A stretch of DNA of 64,000 nucleotides, from NCBI RefSeq assembly GCF_002980575.1, contig NZ_PVBS01000004.1, positions 227,334 to 291,333 on the forward strand, written 5' to 3'. The stretch is from Sphingobacterium gobiense. GTDB lineage: Bacteria; Bacteroidota; Bacteroidia; Sphingobacteriales; Sphingobacteriaceae. Positions within the stretch are counted from its first letter, which is position 1. Every line of letters starts with the position of its first letter. This document shows positions 19,017 through 27,605 of this stretch, piece by piece. The notes beneath the pieces were generated by a model. The model was not told where the DNA came from. It saw only the letters and a list, made by a program, of their open reading frames with translations, and did not search any database. A program made the translations under genes and the position numbers.

Positions 19017-19982
19017 ATGAAGAAAGTAATTAACATAAGCATGTTGGCGATCCTGTTGCTCAGCATGGCTGGTTGTGCTGGCTGTTCACGGACAAAGAAT
19101 AAGGATGCTTCAACTGGTGACAGCTCGGTAGCAAAAGAAGTATCCCCAAGGGAGGACGTCTTGGTGGGCGTGCTGAATGTTGCGGTAGATGAAACAGCCT
19201 ATCCAATCTTGAAAGAGCAGGAAGAGGTCTTTTTGGCGGCGTATCCTAATGCTAGGTTGAACTTTATTATGAAGCCAGAATTATTGGCTATCCGGGAGAT
19301 GCTGTCCAATGAAGCAGGAGTGGCGGTGTTAGCAAGGGAATTGAATGAGACGGAGAAGGATTATTTCAGCAAACGTTCGATTAATCCGAGGGTATTCCCT
19401 GTGTGGACGGATGCAATTGTGGTCGTCAATAATACTAAACTTGTGGATACGACCGTTACTATTGAATATTTGGTGAATGCAATGAAGGGAGAAAGCGTCG
19501 ACCGGAAAAAGATTGTTTTCGATAACCTTAATTCAAGTACGTTTAGACACTTGAAAGACATGGGTAAATTGAAAAAAGTTGCATCAAATTACGTGGAAGC
19601 ACAAGGTGATAGTAAGAAAGTGCTCGAAGCGGTGGCGAATGATCCGGATAAAATTGGGGTTTTGGGGTATAACGTCTACTTAGATTTGATTTCCTCATTT
19701 CCAGATAAGAATAATATTCGTATCTTGAGCGTGCAGAATACGATGGGAGAGCAGGCTGACAATAAATTTTATAAGCCCACTCAGTCCACCATTGCCGCAG
19801 AACAATATCCGCTGCGCCGTACATTTTATGTGCAGAATTATCAGCCTAATTTAGGGCTGGGTATAGGGTTTTCTGCGTTTTTGACTGGTGATCGCGGACA
19901 ACGTATCGTTTTGAAATCGGGTTTAGTGCCTGCAACAATGCCGGGACGCGATATTATTATAAGAGATGATATTTCTCTTTAG
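19017..19982 (+). CDS. PstS-like substrate-binding lipoprotein
   Basis: 321-residue periplasmic-binding-protein-like lipoprotein with lipobox SMAGC near residue 20. The body resembles phosphate-type (PBP-like) binding proteins: opening strand LVGVLNVAVDETAYPILKEQ, AGVAVLARELNETEKDYF and PVWTDAIVVVNN. No Pst permease or ATPase genes are next to it; instead it lies in the TonB block before a TPR gene. Canonical phosphate-binding Ser/Thr motifs are not obvious, so phosphate binding should not be assumed. It may sense or dock a ligand for the Ton complex. Confidence 0.72.
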   Translation: MKKVINISMLAILLLSMAGCAGCSRTKNKDASTGDSSVAKEVSPREDVLVGVLNVAVDETAYPILKEQEEVFLAAYPNARLNFIMKPELLAIREMLSNEAGVAVLARELNETEKDYFSKRSINPRVFPVWTDAIVVVNNTKLVDTTVTIEYLVNAMKGESVDRKKIVFDNLNSSTFRHLKDMGKLKKVASNYVEAQGDSKKVLEAVANDPDKIGVLGYNVYLDLISSFPDKNNIRILSVQNTMGEQADNKFYKPTQSTIAAEQYPLRRTFYVQNYQPNLGLGIGFSAFLTGDRGQRIVLKSGLVPATMPGRDIIIRDDISL

Positions 19983-20086
19983 AAGAAGCGTTATAAATGG
20001 CAAAATTGTTCATTAATTAAACATTTTGGCAGATAGGGTGTCAAATATAGGCGAGAGCGAAATACAAAAAAATCGTATAATTCATT

Positions 20087-20094
20087 TAGATTTG
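20087..20094 (+). promoter_or_regulatory. candidate -7 box upstream of the TPR gene
   Basis: TAGATTTG is a perfect TAnnTTTG match 66 bases before the ATG at 20160. No TTG element is found at the usual distance upstream, so it is only a candidate internal promoter. Confidence 0.35.
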
Positions 20095-20159
20095 CGATAA
20101 TTCGTGTTAAATTCGTGGGTAATTAGTTAAAAAGGAAAAAAATAGAACACAAATAGATT

Positions 20160-21899
20160 ATGACAAAAAGCAAATTATTTTTAAGTCTTCTATTGGCGGG
20201 TACAATAGGGTCTGTAAGTGCACAGAGCTTAAAGGATGCGAAGTCCGCTATAGACGAGGAAAGATATGATGAAGCGAAGAGTATGCTTCAGAATTTGGTG
20301 GAGAAAAAAGCGAAAGATGGAGAGAACTGGTTTTATCTTGGACAAATTCACTTGATCAACGATAAAATTGATTCCGCAGCCTATGTGTTTAACCAAGGGG
20401 TAATGAATGCACCGAAGGAGAAACTGAATAATGTAGGACTCGGTATCGTTGATTTAATGAAGGGAGACAAGACGGCGGCCGAAACGAAATTTTCAACAGC
20501 TGTTTCGGATTTGAAACGTAGGGAATATTTGCCGCTGCTTTATATCGGACAAGCTTATATCAAAGCACCAGAACCTGATTATACTAAAGCAATAGAATAC
20601 CTAACGCAGGCAAAGGAAAAGAATGATAAGGACCCGGATATATTGATCGCCTTAGGTGACGCGTATGCGGGCATGGGCGAGAGTAGTCAGGCTTTTGTAA
20701 ATTATCGTGATGCGGAGTATATGGATCCTAGTCTATTAGCGCCAAAAATTGGACAGGCGTTGATCTCAAGAAGAGCGCAGGCATACGATGTGGTGATCGA
20801 ATCATTGACTAAGCTCTCGAGCGAGAATCCGGATTATGCGCCACTTTACCGTGAGCTTGCGGAGACGTATTACTTATCTTCATTGAAAGCTCCAGAAGAC
20901 GACTATCGGGAGATCAATCAGAAAGCATTGGAGTATTATCAAAAATACCTAAGCTTGACGGGAGATGCGTCTGTAGAGGCAAAAACACGTTATGCTGACT
21001 TCTTGGTATATTCTGGTAACTACGCAGAATTGAAGACGGTTGCCGAAGAACTAGCGAATATGCCGGGGGTAGACGCAAAAGTTTACCGTTATTTAGGATA
21101 TATTGCTTATAACCAAGATAAAGATTATGCGAAAGCTGCAGAGAACATGAATATTTTGTTCGAAAAAGTACAACCGGAGCGTTTGATCCCACGTGACTAC
21201 CTTTACGCAGGTTTAGCTAATCTCAGTGCTGGAGACGCGGCAAAAGGTGAAGCGTTGTTGAAGCAAGCGGTGGAGAAACAAGCAGAAGAGGATAACTTGG
21301 AAACGGAAATTGCAGAGACAGCGTTTCAGAAGTATCAAGACGGCGAGGTCGAAGAAGCTGTAAAGATTTTCCGTTTACCAGCGGCAAATCCAGAATCTGA
21401 TTATTATTTCGATGCAAACTATTTTGTCGGTTTAGGTCAGTATACAAAAGGATCTAGATTGGTGTCGCCAGCAGAAGGTGAAGAAATAACACCAGAGCTT
21501 GGTGCGCAGAAAATTGCAGCAGCAAAACCTATCCTTGATGAAGCGATCAAATCGTTTACTACTGTTATTGGAACGGAAAAAGAGGACGTAAAAAAGAAAT
21601 ACTTGGTAAACTCGCTGTACTATAAAGGCCTATCTGAACTTGCATTGGACGGAGTAATGTATGATCCGGAAAATGCGAAGGGACTATTTGTAGATTCTTT
21701 CACGAGATTATTACAGGAGATTCAGACTACAGAGTTACCTGAAACTACAGTAACCTCTTATACCGTTGATGCAAATAACTACTTAGGTTACTACTTTTAT
21801 TTAAAAGGAGAAACGGAAAAAGCGAAAGCACATTTTCAGGAAACGATCAAGGTCAGCCCAGAAGATGAGTTCGCCGGACAATTCGTTGATCAACTGTAA
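20160..21899 (+). CDS. periplasmic tetratricopeptide-repeat protein
   Basis: 579-residue exported protein: Sec signal peptide ending at VSAQ (about residue 21), then helical repeats over most of the length. TPR-like units include DEERYDEAKSMLQNLVEKKA, ENWFYLGQIHLINDKIDSAA, PDILIALGDAYAGMGESSQA and NYLGYYFYLKGETEKAKAHF. No enzymatic motif. It closes the TonB block and is followed by a strong terminator. It probably scaffolds periplasmic or envelope proteins; the partner is unknown. Confidence 0.85.
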   Translation: MTKSKLFLSLLLAGTIGSVSAQSLKDAKSAIDEERYDEAKSMLQNLVEKKAKDGENWFYLGQIHLINDKIDSAAYVFNQGVMNAPKEKLNNVGLGIVDLMKGDKTAAETKFSTAVSDLKRREYLPLLYIGQAYIKAPEPDYTKAIEYLTQAKEKNDKDPDILIALGDAYAGMGESSQAFVNYRDAEYMDPSLLAPKIGQALISRRAQAYDVVIESLTKLSSENPDYAPLYRELAETYYLSSLKAPEDDYREINQKALEYYQKYLSLTGDASVEAKTRYADFLVYSGNYAELKTVAEELANMPGVDAKVYRYLGYIAYNQDKDYAKAAENMNILFEKVQPERLIPRDYLYAGLANLSAGDAAKGEALLKQAVEKQAEEDNLETEIAETAFQKYQDGEVEEAVKIFRLPAANPESDYYFDANYFVGLGQYTKGSRLVSPAEGEEITPELGAQKIAAAKPILDEAIKSFTTVIGTEKEDVKKKYLVNSLYYKGLSELALDGVMYDPENAKGLFVDSFTRLLQEIQTTELPETTVTSYTVDANNYLGYYFYLKGETEKAKAHFQETIKVSPEDEFAGQFVDQL

Positions 21900-21922
21900 T
21901 TTAGAATGGAAATAAATAAAAA

Positions 21923-21947
21923 GGGGCTTTACAGAGCCCCTTTTTTT
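21923..21947 (+). terminator. intrinsic terminator after the TonB/TPR block
   Basis: GGGGCT (21923-21928) pairs with AGCCCC (21935-21940) around a six-base loop, followed by seven T (21941-21947). It cleanly separates the TPR gene from the nuo operon. Confidence 0.9.
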
Positions 21948-21962
21948 ATTTGGAAAAAATGA

Positions 21963-21970
21963 TATATTTG
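21963..21970 (+). promoter_or_regulatory. -7 box of the nuo operon promoter
   Basis: TATATTTG, a perfect TAnnTTTG box, sits 16 bases after the terminator T-tract and 27 bases before nuoA. A -33 TTG at canonical spacing is missing (that position falls in the terminator hairpin). Confidence 0.55.
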
Positions 21971-21997
21971 TTAGAGAGAACAAATTAGTGAACTGTT

Positions 21998-22378
21998 ATG
22001 GAAAGTGTAAACTTAGAAAGCACTTCAGTAGATTATATACCTATCCTGATACAACTGGGGGTGGCTGTGGCATTTGGTGTTTTAACCATTATCGGCACGC
22101 ACTTGATTGGACCAAAAGTTCGTACAGAGAACAAATTGGGTGCATTTGAGTCGGGCGTTGAGGTAATTGGTAACGCGCGACAACCTTTTTCGGTGAAATA
22201 TTTTATGGCTGCCATTTTGTTCGTCATTTTCGACGTGGAGGTTATATTTATGTATCCTTGGGCGGTCAACTTTAGAGAAATGGGTATGGATGGGTTATGG
22301 AAAATGGGGATTTTCTTGAGTATAGTTGTTCTCGGCTTAATCTATGAAGTGAAACGCGGTGCGTTGGATTGGGACTAG
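21998..22378 (+). CDS. nuoA: NADH-quinone oxidoreductase subunit A
   Basis: 126-residue membrane subunit of complex I with three helices. The conserved loop GAFESGVEVIGNARQPFSVK and the acidic helix-2 start VIFDVEVIFMYPWAV identify it. First gene of a complete 14-gene nuo operon; promoter box just upstream. Works at the junction between the peripheral arm and the membrane arm. Confidence 0.96.
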   Translation: MESVNLESTSVDYIPILIQLGVAVAFGVLTIIGTHLIGPKVRTENKLGAFESGVEVIGNARQPFSVKYFMAAILFVIFDVEVIFMYPWAVNFREMGMDGLWKMGIFLSIVVLGLIYEVKRGALDWD

Positions 22379-22405
22379 TGTTTGGTAAATTAAAAAACGA
22401 TAGCC

Positions 22406-22960
22406 ATGAGTAAAGTGACATTGGCAGAAGCACCTCCGGGCATAGAAGGAGCGGGTTTTTTTGCGACATCTTTAGATAAAGTGATCGGTTTGGCTAGGGC
22501 CAACTCGTTGTGGCCACTTCCGTTTGCTACGTCGTGTTGTGGAATTGAATTTATGGCGACCATGGGATCTACGTACGATTTGGCCCGTTTCGGTGCCGAG
22601 CGCCCAAGTTTCTCGCCGAGACAGGCTGATATGCTGTTGGTGATGGGCACGATAGCAAAAAAAATGGCGCCCGTCTTAAAACAGGTATATACGCAAATGG
22701 CGGAACCCCGCTGGGTGATAGCTGTCGGCGCCTGCGCCTCGAGTGGTGGAATTTTTGATACCTATTCGGTGTTGCAGGGGATAGATGAGATTATTCCGGT
22801 AGATGTATATGTTCCCGGCTGTCCTCCACGCCCCGAAGCGATATTGGACGGTGTGTTGAAATTGCAGGAAATCGTGCGGAATGAATCCCTAAACCGCCGG
22901 AATACGCCGGAGTATAAGGCATTGTTGGAGAAATATGGAATAGCGACAGACAATGGATAA
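22406..22960 (+). CDS. nuoB: NADH-quinone oxidoreductase subunit B
   Basis: 184-residue peripheral-arm subunit carrying the terminal [4Fe-4S] cluster N2 that reduces quinone. The cluster ligands appear as SCCGIEF (adjacent Cys pair), GACASSGG and VPGCPPRPEAILDG. Its 3' end overlaps nuoC by eight bases, indicating translational coupling. Confidence 0.97.
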   Translation: MSKVTLAEAPPGIEGAGFFATSLDKVIGLARANSLWPLPFATSCCGIEFMATMGSTYDLARFGAERPSFSPRQADMLLVMGTIAKKMAPVLKQVYTQMAEPRWVIAVGACASSGGIFDTYSVLQGIDEIIPVDVYVPGCPPRPEAILDGVLKLQEIVRNESLNRRNTPEYKALLEKYGIATDNG

Positions 22961-23456
22961 ACTGGATAATCAAATCGTTATAAAGCATCTGCAGGATAAG
23001 TTTGGGGAGCAGGTACGGATAATAGCAGAGCCGCATGGTTTACTGACAGTGGCGACGGAAGCAGATGCTATCCTAGATTTGCTTTCTTTTGTAAAGGATG
23101 ACGCGCAGTTACGTTTTAATTATCTGACGGATATTACGGGTGTGCATTATCCAAATGAAGACCGGGACTTCTGTGTGGTATATCATCTGCATAACCTGTT
23201 GCAAAACCTACGTCTACGGATAAAGGTATTTATTAGTGGGCCTACGCCGACGATTCCTTCGGCTACCTCCATATGGCACGGGGCCAATTGGATGGAGCGC
23301 GAAACTTTCGATTTTTTCGGGATAGTGTTCGATGGACATCCCGACTTGAGACGGATCCTGAATATGGATGAATTGGAAGTGTTTCCGATGCGCAAGGAAT
23401 ATCCGCTCGAGGATCCGAATCGGGTAGATAAAAAGGATTTTTATTTTGGACGTTAA
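22953..23456 (+). CDS. nuoC: NADH-quinone oxidoreductase subunit C
   Basis: 167-residue 30-kDa-type subunit. Family signature ERETFDFFGIVFDGHPDLRR is intact, as is the closing PLRKEYPLE-like segment (FPMRKEYPLEDPNR). It is a separate gene here, not fused to nuoD as in enterobacteria. Overlaps nuoB by eight bases. Confidence 0.96.
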   Translation: MDKLDNQIVIKHLQDKFGEQVRIIAEPHGLLTVATEADAILDLLSFVKDDAQLRFNYLTDITGVHYPNEDRDFCVVYHLHNLLQNLRLRIKVFISGPTPTIPSATSIWHGANWMERETFDFFGIVFDGHPDLRRILNMDELEVFPMRKEYPLEDPNRVDKKDFYFGR

Positions 23457-23474
23457 ACCCTACAGGAGAGTAAG

Positions 23475-24710
23475 ATGAGTAAACCGATAACCAAGATAAC
23501 ACCGAATGCAGCCGTATTCTTTGACAACGATCCACAAGATGAGTTTATCACCCTCAATATAGGCCCCACACACCCGGCTACGCACGGGGTGTTCCAAAAC
23601 GTGGTGCAAATTGATGGCGAACGCATTATGAGCGGTGTCTCTACAATAGGTTATATACACCGAGCTTTTGAGAAAATTGCGGAACACCGGCCTTTTTACC
23701 AAATAACCCCGCTGACGGATAGATTGAACTATTGTTCGGCCCCGATAAATAATATGGGGTGGCACATGACAGTAGAGAAGTTGTTGGACATTGAGCTGCC
23801 GAAACGCGTGCAATATATGCGCGTTATCGTGATGGAATTGGCGCGTATCACGGACCATATCATTTGTAACGGAATTTTAGGAGTGGATACGGGGGCTTTT
23901 TCTGGGTTTCTATATGTGATGCAGGAGCGGGAATTTATATACGAGATTTATGAAGAGATATGTGGATCGCGCTTAACCACTAATATCGGACGCGTCGGCG
24001 GTTTCGAACGTGATTTTAACGAGATTGCGTTCCGTAAGATAGAAGAGTTTCTCAAACGTTTTCCGCCCGTGCTCAAAGAATTCGAAAACTTATTTGTCCG
24101 TAATCGGATTTTTATTGATCGTACTTCGGGAGTAGCGGCGGTTACGCCGGAAGATGCCTTGAGCTACAGCTGGTCGGGACCAATTCTTCGTGCGACGGGT
24201 GTGGATTACGATGTGCGTGCCACAGCACCATATTCTTCGTATGAGGAATTTGATTTTGATGTTCCTGTAGGGACAAATGGTGATGTATACGATCGCTTCA
24301 TGGTGCGCAATGATGAGATGTGGCAATCGCTACGCATTATCGAGCAGGCGCTGGAAAAGATTAAGAAAGAACCTGTAGGTGTATTTCATGCCGATGTACC
24401 GGATTTTTACTTGCCACCGAAGGAACAGGTATATACCAATATGGAGGCGCTTATTTATCACTTTAAGATTGTCATGGGGGAATGGGAAACACCAAAATCA
24501 GAGGTATATCATGCGGTGGAGGGCGCAAATGGTGAATTGGGATTCTATCTCATCCACGACGGAGGTCGCGCGCCTTATCGTTTACATTTTAGAAGACCAT
24601 CGTTCGTTAATTATCAGATGTTCGCTCCTATGAGTAGTGGGATGCTGATCTCTGACGCGATTATCAATATGAGTAGTTTAAACGTTATTGCAGGAGAATT
24701 AGATGCTTAG
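23475..24710 (+). CDS. nuoD: NADH-quinone oxidoreductase subunit D
   Basis: 411-residue 49-kDa subunit forming the quinone-binding cavity with NuoB. The quinone-site loop NIGPTHPATHGVF with its conserved His, and the NiFe-hydrogenase-like fold motif GRVGGFERDFNE, are present; the C-terminal stretch VNYQMFAPMSSGMLISDAI is typical. Its stop lies within the start region of nuoE (8-base overlap). Confidence 0.97.
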   Translation: MSKPITKITPNAAVFFDNDPQDEFITLNIGPTHPATHGVFQNVVQIDGERIMSGVSTIGYIHRAFEKIAEHRPFYQITPLTDRLNYCSAPINNMGWHMTVEKLLDIELPKRVQYMRVIVMELARITDHIICNGILGVDTGAFSGFLYVMQEREFIYEIYEEICGSRLTTNIGRVGGFERDFNEIAFRKIEEFLKRFPPVLKEFENLFVRNRIFIDRTSGVAAVTPEDALSYSWSGPILRATGVDYDVRATAPYSSYEEFDFDVPVGTNGDVYDRFMVRNDEMWQSLRIIEQALEKIKKEPVGVFHADVPDFYLPPKEQVYTNMEALIYHFKIVMGEWETPKSEVYHAVEGANGELGFYLIHDGGRAPYRLHFRRPSFVNYQMFAPMSSGMLISDAIINMSSLNVIAGELDA

Positions 24711-25227
24711 TGTTAAAGAAAATATGACGGTGGAATTTAGTCTGTCTTTGTTGGAAAAGTTTGCGGAAGTAGTTGCGCGCTATCCAAAAGGTAAACAGAA
24801 ATCTGGGCTTTTGCCGATCTTACACTTGGTACAGGCTGAATATGGTTGGCTTAGCGTGGATGCCATGGATAAGGTTGCCGCGTATTTGGATATCCGACCT
24901 ATAGAGGTGTATGAGGTTGCCACCTTTTATACGATGTTTTTTCTGGAGCCCAAAGGCAAATATGTATTGGAGATTTGCCGAACAGGTCCTTGTTGTTTAG
25001 TTGGTGCCGAGCGTATGATGCAACATATAGAAGATAGGTTGGGTGTGAAAGAGGGAGATGTGACAGCGGATGGCTTGTTTTCTTGGCGTGGTGTAGAGTG
25101 TCTTGCGGCTTGTGGTTATGCTCCGGTGTTACAGATCGGCCCCGAATACACGTTTTATGAAAATCTGACGGAGGAGAAAGTGGACCAGTTGATTGATGAA
25201 TTGAAGCAAAAAGCACAAACAAAATAG
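24703..25227 (+). CDS. nuoE: NADH-quinone oxidoreductase subunit E
   Basis: 174-residue thioredoxin-fold subunit with the [2Fe-2S] cluster N1a. Ligand pattern Cys-x4-Cys in CRTGPC and Cys-x3-Cys in ECLAAC is complete. A second in-frame ATG at 24724 could be the true start, removing seven residues and the overlap with nuoD. NuoE with NuoF and NuoG shows that this complex uses NADH. Confidence 0.95.
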   Translation: MLSVKENMTVEFSLSLLEKFAEVVARYPKGKQKSGLLPILHLVQAEYGWLSVDAMDKVAAYLDIRPIEVYEVATFYTMFFLEPKGKYVLEICRTGPCCLVGAERMMQHIEDRLGVKEGDVTADGLFSWRGVECLAACGYAPVLQIGPEYTFYENLTEEKVDQLIDELKQKAQTK

Positions 25228-25229
25228 GT

Positions 25230-26570
25230 ATGGCACGTAAGTTATTATTGGCACATATTGATGTTCCGGGGATCCATACTTTTGACGTTTATCGTCAAAA
25301 CGGAGGCTATCGTGCAGTAGAAAAAGCACTTCGGACGATGTCGCCAGACGAAGTGGTGGAAGAGGTAAAGAAATCAGGACTTCGCGGACGTGGTGGAGCG
25401 GGATTCCCTACAGGGATGAAATGGGGCTTTCTGGCGAAACCGGAAGGTGTTCCACGTTATTTAGTTTGCAACGGAGATGAATCAGAGCCCGGGACCTTTA
25501 AGGATCGATATCTAATGACCTATATTCCTCATTTACTGATTGAGGGCATGATCGTTTCCAGTTATGCATTGGGCGCAAATACCTCGTATATCTATATCCG
25601 AGGAGAAATGATGCCGCAGATTCATATTGTAGAAAAAGCGATTGCAGAAGCGAAAGCGGCGGGTTTTCTGGGAAAAAATATATTAGGTACGGGCTACGAT
25701 TTAGAAATACATGTTCAACCTGGCGGGGGTGCATATATTTGTGGAGAAGAGACGGCGTTGTTGGAATCGCTTGAAGGCGAACGAGGCAACCCGCGCATCA
25801 AACCTCCTTTCCCTGCGGTGGCAGGGCTATATGGTTGTCCAACGGTAGTGAACAATGTGGAGTCGATTGCGGCAACCGTGCCCATCGTGAATGACGGTGG
25901 AGAAGAATATGCGAAAATCGGAATCGAGCGTAGTACCGGCACGAAGTTAATATCGGCTTCAGGCAACTTGGTGCGTCCGGGGGTATATGAAATTGAAATG
26001 GGCTTACCCATGGAAGAGTTTATTTATTCTGATGAATATTGTGGTGGAATCGCAAACGGAAAGCGTCTAAAGGCGGTGGTTGCGGGTGGTTCATCGGTGC
26101 CGATTTTACCGACTCACCTTGCGCTGAAGACAGCGAACGGGGAACCTCGGCTGATGACGTATGAGTCGTTGGCAGATGGTGGCTTTGTAACGGGTACGGC
26201 AATGGGTTCTGGTGGGTTTATCGCGTTTGACGAAGATCAATGTATCGTGCGCAATACACTAAACTTTACGCGTTTTTATCATCACGAAAGTTGTGGGCAA
26301 TGTTCTCCATGCAGGGAAGGAACAGGCTGGATGGAAAAGGTATTGCACAAAATCGAATATGGGTATGGTGATATTTCCGACATTGATCTTTTGTGGGACA
26401 TCCAGCAAAAAATCGATGGACATACCATTTGTCCGTTAGGCGATGCATCGGCTTGGCCGGTAGCGAGTGCCATACGGCATTTCCGGGATGAATTTGAATG
26501 GCATATTTTACATCCAGAAGAAGCGCAAACAAGGAATTATGGATTGGTAGGTGAGGTAGTGGAGAGTTAA
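25230..26570 (+). CDS. nuoF: NADH-quinone oxidoreductase subunit F
   Basis: 446-residue flavoprotein that takes electrons from NADH. FMN/NADH-binding glycine loop GLRGRGGAGFPTGMKW, and the [4Fe-4S] N3 ligands ESCGQCSPCREGTGW plus HTICPLGD, are all visible. Starts two bases after the nuoE stop. Confidence 0.98.
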   Translation: MARKLLLAHIDVPGIHTFDVYRQNGGYRAVEKALRTMSPDEVVEEVKKSGLRGRGGAGFPTGMKWGFLAKPEGVPRYLVCNGDESEPGTFKDRYLMTYIPHLLIEGMIVSSYALGANTSYIYIRGEMMPQIHIVEKAIAEAKAAGFLGKNILGTGYDLEIHVQPGGGAYICGEETALLESLEGERGNPRIKPPFPAVAGLYGCPTVVNNVESIAATVPIVNDGGEEYAKIGIERSTGTKLISASGNLVRPGVYEIEMGLPMEEFIYSDEYCGGIANGKRLKAVVAGGSSVPILPTHLALKTANGEPRLMTYESLADGGFVTGTAMGSGGFIAFDEDQCIVRNTLNFTRFYHHESCGQCSPCREGTGWMEKVLHKIEYGYGDISDIDLLWDIQQKIDGHTICPLGDASAWPVASAIRHFRDEFEWHILHPEEAQTRNYGLVGEVVES

Positions 26571-26581
26571 AGGGATAAATA

Positions 26582-27592
26582 ATGGCAGACGAAAAATTTA
26601 AGGTAACGATAGATGGGATTCCGGTAGAAGTGGCACCCGGAACGACGATATTGAACGCGGCGCGTCAGGTCGGTGGGGATATTGTGCCTCCGGCGATGTG
26701 CTACTACTCGAAATTGGAGGGTAGTGGTGGAAAGTGCCGTACATGTTTGGTTAAGGTATCCAAAGGATCAGAAAAGGATCCTCGTCCAATGCCTAAATTA
26801 GTCGCTTCTTGTAGGACGACCGTGATGGACGGCATGGAAGTACAGAATATTACCTCGCCGGACGTACTGGAAGCCCGCAAAGGTGTGGTGGAGATGTTAT
26901 TGATCAATCATCCATTGGATTGCCCGGTTTGTGATCAAGCGGGAGAGTGTAAACTACAGGATCTGAGTTATGAACACGGTGTGTCTCAAACACGGTATGA
27001 ATTTAAACGACGCACGTTTGAGCCCATCGATATCGGCGATAATATAAAGTTACATATGAATCGCTGTATTTTGTGCTATCGTTGTGTTTACGTGGCGGAT
27101 CAACTGACTGGCAAGCGGGAACATGGTATCATTAACCGTGGCGATCATGCGGAAATTTCTACTTTTATCGAGAATGCATTGGACAATGATTTTATCGGAA
27201 ACGTCATTGATGTATGTCCTGTGGGTGCATTGACGGATAGAACATTCCGTTTCAAAAGCCGAGTGTGGTTTACCAAGCCGGTAGATGCGCATCGCGATTG
27301 CCCTACGTGCTCTGGCAAAGTCACTTTGTGGTATAAGGGCGAAGAAGTTTTGCGTGTGACGGCCCGTAAAGACGAATACAACGAGGTGGAAGCATTTATC
27401 TGTGATACCTGTCGCTTCGATAAAAAGAAGACAGTTGACTGGATATTGGAAGAGCCTACTCCAATCAGCAAACAATCTGTCATTGATGCCAATCACTACA
27501 ACGTGTTCAGTCCACCTCCGGTCATTAAAAAGAACCTGCAGTTGCAGGAAGCGAACGAGGAACAATTGGAAAGAACGGAACGTTTAAAATAA
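26582..27592 (+). CDS. nuoG: NADH-quinone oxidoreductase subunit G, short form
   Basis: 336-residue iron-sulfur subunit. N-terminal [2Fe-2S] ferredoxin domain (PAMCYYSKLEGSGGKCRTCLV, written in parts AMCYYSK and GKCRTC), the His-Cys3 N5 site HPLDCPVCDQAGEC and N4 ligands RCILCYRC with CPVGAL are complete. The protein stops after about one more small Cys-containing module; the large molybdopterin-oxidoreductase-like domain of the usual 700-900-residue NuoG is absent. Flanking genes are intact and in order, so this is a natural short form seen in Bacteroidota rather than decay. Confidence 0.93.
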   Translation: MADEKFKVTIDGIPVEVAPGTTILNAARQVGGDIVPPAMCYYSKLEGSGGKCRTCLVKVSKGSEKDPRPMPKLVASCRTTVMDGMEVQNITSPDVLEARKGVVEMLLINHPLDCPVCDQAGECKLQDLSYEHGVSQTRYEFKRRTFEPIDIGDNIKLHMNRCILCYRCVYVADQLTGKREHGIINRGDHAEISTFIENALDNDFIGNVIDVCPVGALTDRTFRFKSRVWFTKPVDAHRDCPTCSGKVTLWYKGEEVLRVTARKDEYNEVEAFICDTCRFDKKKTVDWILEEPTPISKQSVIDANHYNVFSPPPVIKKNLQLQEANEEQLERTERLK

Positions 27593-27605
27593 GCAAAGAA
27601 AACAC

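Noticed and set aside
19017..19982. Phosphate ABC transporter (Pst) locus
   Set aside because: Only a PstS-like binding protein is present; no pstC, pstA, pstB or phoU genes follow.
19995..20035. Imperfect inverted repeat after the PstS-like gene (GGCAAAATTGTT / AAACATTTTGGC)
   Set aside because: Several mismatches and no T-tract; too weak to call a terminator.
27050..27565. 171-codon minus-strand frame opposite nuoG
   Set aside because: Covers conserved nuoG coding sequence and has no domain; shadow frame.
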